Source: Lepidurus packardi
Taxonomy: Eukaryota > Arthropoda > Branchiopoda > Notostraca > Triopsidae
Direction: 5' to 3'
Length of the DNA stretch: 64,000 nucleotides
NCBI GenBank assembly: GCA_023053545.1
Contig: JAKZAN010000064.1
Span: 62,001-126,000 of the forward strand
Shown: positions 25,945-35,679 of the stretch, one piece after another
Position numbering within the stretch: the first letter of the stretch is position 1
Layout: the number at the start of each line of letters is the position of its first letter
Program-made: the position numbers and the translations under genes
Notes under the pieces: model-generated
Databases searched by the model: none
What the model was told of the DNA's origin: nothing
What the model saw: the letters and a program-made list of their open reading frames with translations, nothing else

Positions 25945-26025
25945 TTAGCCCGGATGGAAGCGGCATCCTTTGTTGCGTAGTTTACGAAGCGACAAAGATA
26001 TAGCGGACAGCCGGAAATAGCTCCC
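25945..26025 (+). ncRNA. Flavo-1-like RNA motif, copy 1
   Basis: The segment TAGCCCGGATGGAAGCGGCA, then TCC, a variable hairpin (CTTTGT ... ACAAAG) and AGATATAGCGGACAGCCGG matches a conserved flavobacterial pattern. I recall it as the Flavo-1 RNA motif. Function is unknown. It lies between the island edge and the rprY terminator. The rest of 25686-26056 holds R3, the half-site and that terminator. Confidence 0.6.
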
Positions 26026-26033
26026 ATAAAAAA

Positions 26034-26053
26034 ACCCGGCATTTACCGGGTTC
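26034..26053 (-). terminator. Terminator of rprXY operon (also 3' of Flavo-1 copy 1)
   Basis: AACCCGG and CCGGGTT pair around a short loop. On the minus strand the stem is followed by seven T residues, just past the rprY stop codon. Confidence 0.82.
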
Positions 26054-26056
26054 TAA

Positions 26057-26779
26057 TTAAGCTTGTTTGGGCTCTTTATTTTTAACTACCAATCGGAAGC
26101 CTTCGCCGTGGATGTTTAGAATTTCGACGTCTTCGTCTGGTTTCAAATACTTTCGCAATTTGGCGATGTAGACGTCCATACTTCTAGAGGTGAAGTAGTT
26201 GTCGTCTCTCCAGATTTTAGTTAATGCCATTTCGCGTGGCATTAGGTCGTTTTCAAAAATGGTTAGCATTTTTAATAATTCATTTTCTTTTGGCGACAGT
26301 TTTATTGGTTCTTCATTATCGAATGTTAGAAATCTCAGTTTTGAATTGAGGTGAAACCTTCCGATTTGAAATTCGAAACGAACGTGGTCGTTTTTTGTAT
26401 CGGCAGATTTTCGCTGAATAATGGCTTTGATTTTCATCAATAAAACTTCTGAATCGAATGGTTTATTGAGGTAATCGTCAGCGCCAACTTTGTATCCTTT
26501 TAACACGTCTTCTTTCATAGACTTTGCTGTTAGAAATATAATTGGCACGTCTTTGTTCTTCTCACGAATTTCCTTTGCGAGGGTGTATCCGTCTTTATAT
26601 GGCATCATTACATCCAAAATGCAAAGATCGTATGTGTCCTTTTTGAACTTTTCGAAACCTTCCATACCGTTCTTCGCCAATGTCACATCAAAATCATTTA
26701 GCATTAGGTAATCCTTAAGGATTGCGCCAAAGTTCTGATCATCTTCTACTAGAAGTATTTTCTTATTTTCAGTTTCCAT
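26057..26779 (-). CDS. rprY: OmpR-family response regulator (RprY-like)
   Basis: The 240-residue cytoplasmic transcription factor has an N-terminal receiver domain. The acidic pocket is EDDQ, the phospho-acceptor Asp lies in LCILDVMMPYKDG (near residue 55), and the conserved Thr and Lys are in FLTAKS and DDYLNKPFD. A winged-helix DNA-binding domain is C-terminal (SPKENELLKMLTIFEND and SRSMDVYIAKLRKYL). It sits directly downstream of its histidine kinase with 4 nt between, forming the RprX/RprY pair known from Bacteroides. Targets are unknown here. Confidence 0.93.
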   Translation of the reverse strand: METENKKILLVEDDQNFGAILKDYLMLNDFDVTLAKNGMEGFEKFKKDTYDLCILDVMMPYKDGYTLAKEIREKNKDVPIIFLTAKSMKEDVLKGYKVGADDYLNKPFDSEVLLMKIKAIIQRKSADTKNDHVRFEFQIGRFHLNSKLRFLTFDNEEPIKLSPKENELLKMLTIFENDLMPREMALTKIWRDDNYFTSRSMDVYIAKLRKYLKPDEDVEILNIHGEGFRLVVKNKEPKQA

Positions 26780-26783
26780 AGTA

Positions 26784-28364
26784 TTAATTTATTAGAGGTA
26801 TTTTTATGATAAATATGCTGCCTTTGCCTTTTTCGCTTTCCACGAAAATTTGGCCATTATGATCTTCTACAATTCTTTTAACGTAGGCCAGACCCAGTCC
26901 GTGGCCTTTCACATTGTGAAGATCGCCTGTGTGTTCGCGATAGAATTTCTCAAAAATTCTTTTCTGTGCGACCTTGCTCATTCCTGCGCCTTGGTCTTTT
27001 ATTTTGATTAGGACAAAGTCCTTTATGTTCTCCGTATATATGTCGATTCTTGGCGTGTTTGGAGAATATTTTATGGCATTATCCAGTATATTCACCAAAA
27101 CGTTTGTGAAATGAACATCGTTTAATAATACGGTTGTTCTATTTGCTTTATAGTGCGTATCGATGGTTCCGCCTCGGTCTTCAATAATCAAATTGATGTG
27201 CTCAATGGCTTCGTCTATTGTTTCATGAATGTCATGCGAATCTTTTGATATTTCAAGTTCTTTTTTCTCAAGCTTCGAGATTCTGAGCACGTTTTCTACT
27301 TGCGCGTGCATTCTCTTGTTCTCGTCCCGAATCATTTGAAGATAGCGCTGGGTTTTTTCGAGATCGCCCACAATTTTAGGGTTTCTGATGGCGTCTAACG
27401 CTAAGTTTATAGTGGCTATTGGTGTCTTAAATTCATGTGTCATGTTGTTGATGAAATCTGTTTTGATTTCTGAAATCTGACGTTGTTTAATCAGCTGATT
27501 CAACGCACTTGAATAGGCAATAATAATAATCAATGTAAACACGATTGATAAGACTGTGATGCCAACTAACTCCGAAAACAGGAAACGCTTTTTTTGTGGA
27601 AATGTGACTAAGAGCTGGTATTTGCTATTGCCTTCATTGTCATTAAAGACTGGCACTGCATATGTTGCTTCTTTATCAAAAACAAAATTTTCAGAGTGAA
27701 TCTTGGTGCCTAGTCCGTTGCTGTATATTGCAAATTCGAATGGTGTTTTCACTTCGTATTCGGCCAATTCCTGCACCAACAGTTTTTTTAGACGGTCGTT
27801 TGTAATACGATCCTGCAGTGGCATTGCTGCTACTACGTCGCGAAATGAGATTTCGAATTGGGCATTTTTGAGGATGTCCACATCTCCGGTGCGTTCTGTG
27901 CGACTGTTGGGCGCTAAGATTTCACGAATTTGCGATTTGTCGATATCGTTGTTGTAGATTTCTGTGACCCTTTTGCTGGTGAAACCTTTTGCTTTAAAGC
28001 TGTCTGTTTTTTTGTCAAAGAACGAAGATGGCAATTTGTAATCTTCAGCAATAATACTGTTTGAATATATAATTGTTTCATTAGTAGCAACATTGCGCTG
28101 CGACAAACGAAATTCTAACAGATCGTTTTGTTTTGAAAGACCGCCAAGCGAATCTTTCGATTTCTCATAGCGATTTAGCAAGGTGTAAATTTCTTGGTTC
28201 TTTAATTTCTCAGCAACATTTCCAATAACTTGTGTTACATGATACCGAAACTGTTCTTCATTGTTATTGAAAGAGGAGTTGAACCAATATACTTGCACGA
28301 GAATAATTCCTATAAGGGACAAACTCATCAATAAAACCAACAATCTGAAAAATAACCTATTCAT
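26784..28364 (-). CDS. rprX: Sensor histidine kinase (RprX-like)
   Basis: The 526-residue inner-membrane kinase has TM1 at about 8-28 (LLVLLMSLSLIGIILVQVYW), a ~220-residue periplasmic sensor region, and TM2 near 260-280 (LVGITVLSIVFTLIIIIAYS). The HisKA H-box follows (MTHEFKTPIATINLALDAI). The ATPase domain has the N-box VNILDNAIKYS, the G1 box DQGAGM and the G2 box GHGLGLAYVKRIVE. It phosphorylates the adjacent RprY. The signal is unknown. The pair is probably one operon. Confidence 0.93.
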   Translation of the reverse strand: MNRLFFRLLVLLMSLSLIGIILVQVYWFNSSFNNNEEQFRYHVTQVIGNVAEKLKNQEIYTLLNRYEKSKDSLGGLSKQNDLLEFRLSQRNVATNETIIYSNSIIAEDYKLPSSFFDKKTDSFKAKGFTSKRVTEIYNNDIDKSQIREILAPNSRTERTGDVDILKNAQFEISFRDVVAAMPLQDRITNDRLKKLLVQELAEYEVKTPFEFAIYSNGLGTKIHSENFVFDKEATYAVPVFNDNEGNSKYQLLVTFPQKKRFLFSELVGITVLSIVFTLIIIIAYSSALNQLIKQRQISEIKTDFINNMTHEFKTPIATINLALDAIRNPKIVGDLEKTQRYLQMIRDENKRMHAQVENVLRISKLEKKELEISKDSHDIHETIDEAIEHINLIIEDRGGTIDTHYKANRTTVLLNDVHFTNVLVNILDNAIKYSPNTPRIDIYTENIKDFVLIKIKDQGAGMSKVAQKRIFEKFYREHTGDLHNVKGHGLGLAYVKRIVEDHNGQIFVESEKGKGSIFIIKIPLIN

Positions 28365-28435
28365 CTAGACAAAATTAGGATTTTAACATTTGAATTATTA
28401 ATATATTAACCAAAGATTAACAGCGGTCAGAAAAA

Positions 28436-29020
28436 CTACAATATATTTATTTTTTTAAGAATTTCGGTAAGCTTCAGCAGCGTTTGGCTCCAATTGGTGT
28501 TTTCCAATACGTAATGCGACATCGCGTTTCTTTGACTATCAGTCCATTGCGCATCGATACGCTTCATAATTTCAGCTGGAGTACTGCCATCCCGACTCAC
28601 AATCCGGGCAATTCGCACGTCTAGCGGTGCTGTAATGTTGATGATTATATCGCAGGTTTTATAGCTGCCACTTTCAAACAATATGGCTGCTTCCTTAACA
28701 ACGAACGGTGCAGTATTGTGCTTGGATTTCCAGTTTTCGAAATGGCGTTGCACTTCTGGATGTATGATTTGATTTAATTGCTGCAACTTTTGTTTGTCAC
28801 TAAAAACAACTCCTGCAAGTTTTGCGCGGTTTACTTTTTCGTTTTCGATGACCTCTGCACCAAATGCTTCTTTAATTTGTTTAATTATTGGTTCAGAATC
28901 GAGCATTTTTTTTGCTTCGTTATCAGCAATATATACGGGGATGCCAATCGATTTTAAGTAGGTTGCTACTTTCGATTTTCCACTACCGATACCGCCAGTT
29001 AAACCAATAACTTTTGTCAT
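28436..29020 (-). CDS. coaE: Dephospho-CoA kinase
   Basis: CoaE phosphorylates the 3'-OH of dephospho-CoA, the last step of coenzyme A synthesis. The 194-residue P-loop kinase opens with VIGLTGGIGSGKSKVATYL (Walker A). It contains the adenylate-kinase-like CoA-binding region IHPEVQRHFENW and the segment VVKEAAILFESG. The length is normal. It follows the glycosyltransferase gene on the same strand with 6 nt between. Another CoA pathway gene, coaBC, lies 8 kb away. Confidence 0.95.
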   Translation of the reverse strand: MTKVIGLTGGIGSGKSKVATYLKSIGIPVYIADNEAKKMLDSEPIIKQIKEAFGAEVIENEKVNRAKLAGVVFSDKQKLQQLNQIIHPEVQRHFENWKSKHNTAPFVVKEAAILFESGSYKTCDIIINITAPLDVRIARIVSRDGSTPAEIMKRIDAQWTDSQRNAMSHYVLENTNWSQTLLKLTEILKKINIL

Positions 29021-29026
29021 ACTTCT

Positions 29027-30019
29027 TTAGAAAAACAATTCAGGAAAGACGGATTTTGGATCTTTATTGAGTATAATTACGAATAGAAACGATTTCATAA
29101 ATCCGTTGCCATAGTTATAAAATTGTGTCCATAAAGCGACTATTGCTAAATAACCAATTTTTACGCTTTTGTTTTGAATTGTTGCTATTGTAAATATAAG
29201 AAATGAATAGATAAAATATAGCTTTAGTAGAAAATCGACAGTGAAAATGAGTAGTATTAGTGATAGATAGAAGCCTAGGATAAAAATAGCTGGAAACCAG
29301 TACGTCACTTTTGCAAATTCTGGATAACGCTTGTTCAAAATAGGTCTGGCTTTCCCGAACTTGTTAACTTGAATTGCAAATTTATCCAAATCTATTCGGC
29401 GTTTATGCCAAACGTATGCGTGCGAAAAAAGCCTTGTTTTGAATCCGATTTGCCACAAACGAATCGACAAATCAGGATCTTCGCCTGGATGAATATTTCC
29501 AAAGCCTCCCGATTTCTCGAAGGCTTCTTTGGACAATCCCATATTGAAACTGCGTGGTTGGAATTTTTCGATACGCTCCGACCCGCCTCTCACGCCGCCT
29601 GTTGTTAAAAATGAAGTCATTACAAAATTGATCGCCTTTTGCGTTGGCGAAAATGATGGCAGCGCGGCATCTGGCCCGCCAAAACAGTCAACATAATCGA
29701 CGTTCAATTCTCGTTCAACTTCTTCAAGATATGCTTTTGGGATTAGGCAATCCGAATCAAATAATATAAAATAATCACCCGCCGCTTTTGACATTCCAAA
29801 ATTTCGAGAATCACCTGGGCCTGAATTTGGCTTCGAGAAATACTTGATATCCAACAAATTTTGAAAACTTCGAACTATCAATTCCGATGACTGTGTGGAA
29901 CCATCTTCTACGATAATAATTTCGAACGGCTCCTTATAAGTTGATTTAGACAAACTGTCGAGCAACTCCTGAATTTCATCAGGCCGGTTGTAGACAGGGA
30001 TTATAATGGAAAAAAACAT
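29027..30019 (-). CDS. Family 2 glycosyltransferase, membrane-associated
   Basis: The 330-residue protein has a GT-A fold: IIIPVYNRPDEIQELLDSL at the N-terminus, the nucleotide-binding IIIVEDGS, a DXD-like motif in FILFDSDCLIP (near residue 98) and GEDPDLSIRLW near residue 194. Two to three hydrophobic helices at the C-terminus (WFPAIFILGFYLSLILLIFT and following) should hold it at the inner membrane. It probably transfers a sugar during polysaccharide or glycolipid synthesis. The acceptor is unknown. It precedes coaE in an apparent operon. Confidence 0.9.
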   Translation of the reverse strand: MFFSIIIPVYNRPDEIQELLDSLSKSTYKEPFEIIIVEDGSTQSSELIVRSFQNLLDIKYFSKPNSGPGDSRNFGMSKAAGDYFILFDSDCLIPKAYLEEVERELNVDYVDCFGGPDAALPSFSPTQKAINFVMTSFLTTGGVRGGSERIEKFQPRSFNMGLSKEAFEKSGGFGNIHPGEDPDLSIRLWQIGFKTRLFSHAYVWHKRRIDLDKFAIQVNKFGKARPILNKRYPEFAKVTYWFPAIFILGFYLSLILLIFTVDFLLKLYFIYSFLIFTIATIQNKSVKIGYLAIVALWTQFYNYGNGFMKSFLFVIILNKDPKSVFPELFF

Positions 30020-30084
30020 ATCAGAAATTTTAACAAATATAGTTTTAAAACTTTTGTCAAACGGAATTAGATGGCCAAAAAAAA

Positions 30085-30104
30085 AACCACTCCGAAGAGT
30101 GGTT
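30085..30104 (-). terminator. Terminator of the T9SS protein gene
   Basis: AACCACTC-CGAA-GAGTGGTT is a perfect 8-bp hairpin. On the minus strand it is followed by a long T run (30084-30075), 16 nt past the stop codon at 30120. Confidence 0.88.
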
Positions 30105-30119
30105 CAAGAAAGGTTACTT

Positions 30120-32633
30120 TTATTCTTTAATAATTTTGATTGTTTTGTATTCTTCGCCTGATCGCACTTTAACAAGATACGTTCCCCTCTTCAACTCCGA
30201 AAAATCGAGACTACCGTGGGTACCATTGACTTGCTGTTTGAAAACCATTTGTCCTAATAAGTTGAAAACCGCAACATCATCGATGGTTTGGTCGAAACTG
30301 ATGTTTAATGTGTTTTTGACGGGATTGGGATAGGCTATAAATTTCTGAGCTGTGAATGAAGCATTTGAAAGCGACGCATCATAAGCGGAAATTCTAAAAG
30401 TTCCCGAGGCATTTCCGTAACCCCAAGCTCTGATGTAAATTAATTGACCTGGCGTTAATTGCGTCAATTGTAGCAATGAATACAAACCGCTTTGGTCATC
30501 GTCGTTACAGCTTATTGGTGTAAGGTCGGCGCAAGCGCCTGTATAAGCTTGAATTACGGTATCGGTGACGCTTCCAGGCCCCGCCGTTTCAATAGTAATC
30601 GATCCAGACGCAGGCACGACAGCTGAATACCAAACATCTTTATTCGAACTTGAAGTCGCGCACGTCGCAGCGGTGCTTCCACTACTAAAAGTTGCAGCTA
30701 AGTTCGATGCTGACAAGGCGTAGTCTTCAAATATGCCTCCAGGGGTTAGTGCGATCGCACCTGAACATTCATCATTAGCAGGTGCAGGTGGTGCGTTTAC
30801 AGTCAGAATTCCACTAACATACTGCGTTCCATTCCAGAAGTTTCCATTGTCGCTTGCGTCGATTCCTCCGTACACATAAGCACCAGAATTTAGTCGAAAC
30901 CTTGTCGCATAGTAGTAGGTTCCAGGGGTTAGTGTTCCACCAATTTGAGCAGAATATTCGTCGTTATTGCCAATCATTGATGTGTTATGTACTGCTGGTA
31001 TCCACGCACCTGTCGCCCATGTAGCAGGGTCGGTATTGGCTGTACTAACGCCAATCCATGCCTGCAGTCCAGCCGCTTGTCCTGACAATCCGGGTTCAAC
31101 ATTAGTTAATCCAGCTTCGTACACTTGTCCGTAAACAGTCGCTGTTTGTCCTTGTGTTACCGCCGCAGTTCGCGGCCATTGGATATTTGCATAATCAGGT
31201 AAGTCAGTTGAAAGTACGCCACATTTAATTGCTCGGGTTCTAGTCAGAGCTTGCGCAGCACATTGATTGTTTAAATGGCTGAAGAACCTAACTTGACCTG
31301 TGATTGTAGATACCCATGTTAGCGGTGTTGGTCCAGAAGTATAAGGCACTGATCCACCTGCGTTCGAGATTGTAATGAAATCGGCCGTGCCGCTTGAGAA
31401 TATATACGTTTGTCCATCCACAACATTTATTAGTGAATACTCACCAGCGTAACCAGAAGATGTCACTATATTGTTTGTCACTCCGTCACATGTGGTTGGC
31501 GTGTAACCTGCTGGACCACTTGGCCATTGACCTTCAGGCGCATTTAAGCAGTAACCTGGAGCTGCCATTGTTGTGAAATTCCACACCGCACATCCTATAG
31601 CACTGCCCGCTGCATTTTTTGCTACGGCTTTCCAAAATATTTGGGTATTGTAGTTGTTAATTACCAGATCGACATAGTTATTTGGAAAATTACCAACCAA
31701 ATTGGTTACTGTTGTGGCAGAATTACCAGAGAATATGTCGTAAGATGTTGGTGTATCGCCATTTGTTGAAACATCCCAAGAAAAACTCACAGTCCCAACA
31801 GCGACATCAGTCTCCGCGTCTGCCGGCGATGGATTTGAAGTACAACCTGGCAAGCAAGCAATTTGAATTTGTGGCGGACTCGCAATATTGCATAGCGAAT
31901 TGACATTGTGCGCTGCCGTGATGATTACTGACGTTCCGTTGGCGTACGGACCGAACGTAAACGTTCCAGCAGCAGTAGCGACCTGAGCTGCGTCACCTTG
32001 GTTTGAGGTTAAATTTAAAGATGCTGCTGAACCTAAATTTACAACATTTGCCGTGACATTAAATGTTGTTGTTGGACAGTTCGAAACCACCGCAAAAGAT
32101 ATTGTAGGTGGCGCACAGCTTGCGGTTGCAACAGTAAGAGTATAGTCTTCTGCTTCTCCGTAACCTGTCGTGTTACAAGCCGTAGGATATTCGTAATATC
32201 TCTTTACAACACGGAATCTGGTGCTGCCAGCTAAAGCCGTTACTGGCACGACGATATTTCCAGTTACCACAATAGCGTCCGTTCCAGTAGAATTGCTTAT
32301 AGTTCCAATGTTGTAAGTTTCGTCGGTTCCGAAAGTACCGTCGTGATTCCAATCTGCGAAAGCTGTAACATAGGTGGTGAAATTGCCATCTGTGTTGCCC
32401 TTAACTGTGATAGGATACGAAATTCCAGTAAGCACATTTCCCGAAATAGCAGTAAAATCTTGATGACGCGGACCGCCCGTTGCCGCGGGCGACGTATTGT
32501 TGATGCCCGCAAATTGCACAAAGGTAATGGGCTCGGCGCCGCTTGAAAATTCCACAGCACAATATGGTGACGGGAACTGCGCAAAGATACTGGTTGAGAA
32601 CACCAGGATTAACAATAATGTAATTTTTTTCAT
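30120..32633 (-). CDS. Secreted surface protein with T9SS type A sorting domain
   Basis: The 837-residue protein has a signal peptide (cut after about IFAQ). A GEVED domain follows (TYVTAFADWNHDGTFG to GYGEAEDYTLTV, about 70-165), then fibronectin-III/Ig-like modules and a CUB/pre-peptidase-like segment (ANDECSGAIALTPGG). The C-terminal sorting domain is KFIAYPNPVKNTLNISF to GTYLVKV..YKTIKIIKE. It should cross the outer membrane through type IX secretion and be released or anchored. No catalytic domain is seen, so adhesion is plausible. The amino-acid make-up (Thr, Ser, Ala, Gly) fits a surface protein. Confidence 0.88.
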   Translation of the reverse strand: MKKITLLLILVFSTSIFAQFPSPYCAVEFSSGAEPITFVQFAGINNTSPAATGGPRHQDFTAISGNVLTGISYPITVKGNTDGNFTTYVTAFADWNHDGTFGTDETYNIGTISNSTGTDAIVVTGNIVVPVTALAGSTRFRVVKRYYEYPTACNTTGYGEAEDYTLTVATASCAPPTISFAVVSNCPTTTFNVTANVVNLGSAASLNLTSNQGDAAQVATAAGTFTFGPYANGTSVIITAAHNVNSLCNIASPPQIQIACLPGCTSNPSPADAETDVAVGTVSFSWDVSTNGDTPTSYDIFSGNSATTVTNLVGNFPNNYVDLVINNYNTQIFWKAVAKNAAGSAIGCAVWNFTTMAAPGYCLNAPEGQWPSGPAGYTPTTCDGVTNNIVTSSGYAGEYSLINVVDGQTYIFSSGTADFITISNAGGSVPYTSGPTPLTWVSTITGQVRFFSHLNNQCAAQALTRTRAIKCGVLSTDLPDYANIQWPRTAAVTQGQTATVYGQVYEAGLTNVEPGLSGQAAGLQAWIGVSTANTDPATWATGAWIPAVHNTSMIGNNDEYSAQIGGTLTPGTYYYATRFRLNSGAYVYGGIDASDNGNFWNGTQYVSGILTVNAPPAPANDECSGAIALTPGGIFEDYALSASNLAATFSSGSTAATCATSSSNKDVWYSAVVPASGSITIETAGPGSVTDTVIQAYTGACADLTPISCNDDDQSGLYSLLQLTQLTPGQLIYIRAWGYGNASGTFRISAYDASLSNASFTAQKFIAYPNPVKNTLNISFDQTIDDVAVFNLLGQMVFKQQVNGTHGSLDFSELKRGTYLVKVRSGEEYKTIKIIKE

Positions 32634-32747
32634 GTTTATATGGTTTTAGTACTCTAAAGATATACTTAAAATTCATACAAACACTATAAAGACATAAGAA
32701 TTTTCCGTATAAAAACACGGAAAACTTTTATCCAATCGCAAATACGA

Positions 32748-33938
32748 CTATTTTATACTAGGAATACCTACCATTTCATCGGAATCGTTAAGATAATCAA
32801 CCCCAGGCACTTCAAAACCAAACAAACTGTAAAAATCTTTTCTATAACCCTCAAGATCTCCAAGTTCTAATAGATTTTCGGTTGTGGCTTCTTGCCACAG
32901 TGCTGCAACTTGTTCTTGAACTTTATCATTCATTTCCCAATCATCAACTCTGATGCGGCCTTTCTCGTCTGTCGGAACGTCGCCGCTGGTATATAGTCTG
33001 TCAGCAAACAATCTTTGCATTTGTTCGATGCAACCTTCATGAGTTCCTTCTTTCTTCATTATTTTATACAGTAAAGAAATATACAGTGGGATTACAGGAA
33101 TTGCAGAACTCGCTTGCGTTACTAGCGCCTTGTTGACAGAAACGTATGCTTTTCCGCTGATCTCTTTTAATGAATCAGTAATTTCGAATGCAGTTGCCTC
33201 CAAATGATCTTTTGCAGCACCAATTGTTCCTTTTCTATAAACTGGCTCCGTAACTGATGGGCCAATATAAGAATAAGCTACTGTAACGGCATTAGGCGCT
33301 AATAAATTTGCATTTTTTAGTGCCTCGATCCACATGGACCAATCTTCGCCACCCATAACAGCGATTGTATTTTCGATGTCGTTATCTTTACTTGGTTCTA
33401 TTGAAACTTCAGTAACTTTTCCGCTGTGAAAATCGACTGTTTTATTTGTATATACTTGTCCTATTGGCTTCAAAACTGACCGATATGTAACGCCATCACG
33501 AGGATTTGTGCGCACCGGCGACGCCAAGCTATAGACCACTAAATCCACTTGTCCTAAATCTGCAGCAATAAGATCAATTGTTTGCTGTTTAATTTCGTCT
33601 GAAAATGCATCGCCATTAATACTTTTTGCATAAAGTCCTGCGGCAGCTGCTTCATTCTCGAACGCAGCAGAGTTATACCATCCTGGTGAAGCCGTTTTTC
33701 CTTCAACTGGCGGCTTTTCAAAGAAAACGCCAATTGTTGATGCTCCTGATCCAAATGCTGCTGTGATCCTAGAAGCTAACCCAAATCCTGTTGAAGCGCC
33801 AATAACAAGAACTTTTTTAGCGCCGTCGATTGCGCCTTTTTCTTTTACATATTCAATTTGGTTTTTCACGTTCTGAGCAGCTCCAGCTGGGTGGGCAGTC
33901 AAACAAATAAATCCACGCATTCTTGGCTCGATGATCAT
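32748..33938 (-). CDS. fabV: Enoyl-[ACP] reductase FabV (trans-2-enoyl-CoA reductase)
   Basis: FabV reduces the enoyl double bond with NADH in fatty-acid elongation and is insensitive to triclosan. The 396-residue SDR-type protein starts with MIIEPRMRGFICLTAHPAGA. The dinucleotide-binding VLVIGASTGFGLASRI lies near residue 43, the segment YSLASPVRTNPRDG near residue 135, and the catalytic Y-X8-K is in YSYIGPSVTEPVYRKGTIGAAK near residue 225. Lengths and order match the family. It lies downstream of recN on the same strand. Confidence 0.95.
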   Translation of the reverse strand: MIIEPRMRGFICLTAHPAGAAQNVKNQIEYVKEKGAIDGAKKVLVIGASTGFGLASRITAAFGSGASTIGVFFEKPPVEGKTASPGWYNSAAFENEAAAAGLYAKSINGDAFSDEIKQQTIDLIAADLGQVDLVVYSLASPVRTNPRDGVTYRSVLKPIGQVYTNKTVDFHSGKVTEVSIEPSKDNDIENTIAVMGGEDWSMWIEALKNANLLAPNAVTVAYSYIGPSVTEPVYRKGTIGAAKDHLEATAFEITDSLKEISGKAYVSVNKALVTQASSAIPVIPLYISLLYKIMKKEGTHEGCIEQMQRLFADRLYTSGDVPTDEKGRIRVDDWEMNDKVQEQVAALWQEATTENLLELGDLEGYRKDFYSLFGFEVPGVDYLNDSDEMVGIPSIK

Positions 33939-34002
33939 AAATGGTATAGTTTAGGTTTGTAATATTAATGTGTGTTTTAGGCGACAAATATAGGCCGAAT
34001 TT

Positions 34003-35655
34003 TTATTTGAGCAAGGCTTTAGCATGATTAATAGCCGATTCTGAAACTGCAGAACCTGATAACATTTGCGCTATTTCTGCAATTCGCTCTTCATTAGACA
34101 GCAGTTTCAATTCAGATTGCGTTTGCCCATTTAAAGTATGCTTGAACACTTTAAAGTGCGTATGGCCTTTCGCTGCAATTTGTGGCAAGTGCGTAATTGC
34201 GAAAACTTGCATATTTGCACTCATTTTCTTCATGATATCGCCCATTTTATCGGCAATTTCGCCAGAAACACCAGTGTCTATTTCATCAAAAATAATCACC
34301 GGCAGTTTAGAATAATGTGCCAATATCGATTTTACAGCTAGCATAATCCGCGATAATTCACCGCCAGAGGCCACTTTCTTGAGCAAGCCAAAATCGGCTC
34401 CTTTATTGGCTGAAAATAGAAACTCGATGCCATCAGTACCGTTGTCGTAAAAATTAGGTGTTGATTTGATATCCACTTTAAATTGCACATCTTTCATACC
34501 CAGCAACTGTAAAATTTCAGTCATTTGCTTCGTTAACATCGGAACAGCTTCTGCCCTTTTGCTGTGAATTGAACTCGCAATTTGACCAAGTTGAATCAAA
34601 GAAATTTCCAATTGATTTTCGACTGCGGTAATCTCGTCTTCTAATGTTGAAAATGAAAGTGCCTTCTGGTCGAGCGCCTCGCGAATTGTGATTAGCTCGT
34701 CAACGGTCGAAACCTGGTGTTTTTTCTGAAGCGTATAAATAATTTGCAGTTTTTGAGACACGATTTCCAATTGTGCGGGGTCACCTGCGAGTCTGTCTGA
34801 CAACAAATTCAATTCAGATACTATATCAGAAAGTTCAATCACAACACTTTCAGTTCGTCCTGAGAGCGCCAAATATTCGTCTGAATAGGCTCCCAATTTC
34901 TGTAAAACAGATTTAAATTCTTTTGCGTTTTTCAATATACCAAACTGATCATCATCAGAAAGTGCGATTGCCTTGTCAAAATGCTCTCGAATGGATTCGA
35001 CATTGCTTAATTGCTTATAATGTGCCTCGAGTTCGTCTTGCTCGCCTGCTCGTAAATTTGCGGATAGCAGCTCCTCTAAAAGATACGTGTTATAGTCTTG
35101 CTCCTTGATTGCATTTGCTAAATTTGCTTTTAGCTGTTGCTGTCTCGCTTTATCTTTTTTATACAGTTTTAAAAAATGGCCGTATTCATCCAATACCTCC
35201 TTATTGCCAGCGATGGCGTCAATAATTCGGAATTGAAATTGTTCTTCAGATAATTCTCGAGTTTCATGCTGCGAATGAATATCTATCAAAAAAACGCTTA
35301 ATTCCTGAAGTAGTTGGAGATTTACAGGACTATCGTTAACAAATGCACGCGACTTTCCTGTAGGTAAAATTTCCCTTCGTATGATGGTTTGGTGATCGTA
35401 ATCCAAGTCATGTTCTTCGAAAAACGAACCTAAACCGTAGGCTGCAATATCAAAACTGACTTCAATAACGCATTTTTGATCCTTGTTTTTTAGGGAAGAA
35501 AGATCTGCACGTTTGCCCAAAGCCAATCCTAAAGCACCTAGCAAAATAGACTTCCCCGCACCAGTTTCTCCTGTAATAATCGAAAAACCTGATGAAAAAT
35601 CGATCGAAAGCTTTTCAATTAAAGCAAAATTCTCAATGGATAATGACGTTAGCAT
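34003..35655 (-). CDS. recN: DNA repair protein RecN
   Basis: RecN is an SMC-like ATPase that acts early in double-strand break repair. The 550-residue protein begins with MLTSLSIENFALIEKLSIDF and the Walker A loop ITGETGAGKSILLGALGLALGKR. A long coiled coil spans about 150-390. The ABC signature lies in KKVASGGELSRIMLAVKSIL and Walker B in PVIIFDEIDTGVSGEIADKMG, followed by the H-loop ITHLPQIAAKG. It is read with the DUF4835 gene and coaBC, with 24 nt between recN and DUF4835. Confidence 0.96.
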   Translation of the reverse strand: MLTSLSIENFALIEKLSIDFSSGFSIITGETGAGKSILLGALGLALGKRADLSSLKNKDQKCVIEVSFDIAAYGLGSFFEEHDLDYDHQTIIRREILPTGKSRAFVNDSPVNLQLLQELSVFLIDIHSQHETRELSEEQFQFRIIDAIAGNKEVLDEYGHFLKLYKKDKARQQQLKANLANAIKEQDYNTYLLEELLSANLRAGEQDELEAHYKQLSNVESIREHFDKAIALSDDDQFGILKNAKEFKSVLQKLGAYSDEYLALSGRTESVVIELSDIVSELNLLSDRLAGDPAQLEIVSQKLQIIYTLQKKHQVSTVDELITIREALDQKALSFSTLEDEITAVENQLEISLIQLGQIASSIHSKRAEAVPMLTKQMTEILQLLGMKDVQFKVDIKSTPNFYDNGTDGIEFLFSANKGADFGLLKKVASGGELSRIMLAVKSILAHYSKLPVIIFDEIDTGVSGEIADKMGDIMKKMSANMQVFAITHLPQIAAKGHTHFKVFKHTLNGQTQSELKLLSNEERIAEIAQMLSGSAVSESAINHAKALLK

Positions 35656-35679
35656 AATGGCTGATCTATTAACGAGCGG

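Noticed and set aside
17557-26056. An integrase or other recombinase gene within the island
   Set aside because: No coding frame on either strand shows the tyrosine recombinase R..H..R..Y pattern; the only recombinase is the IS1182-type transposase.
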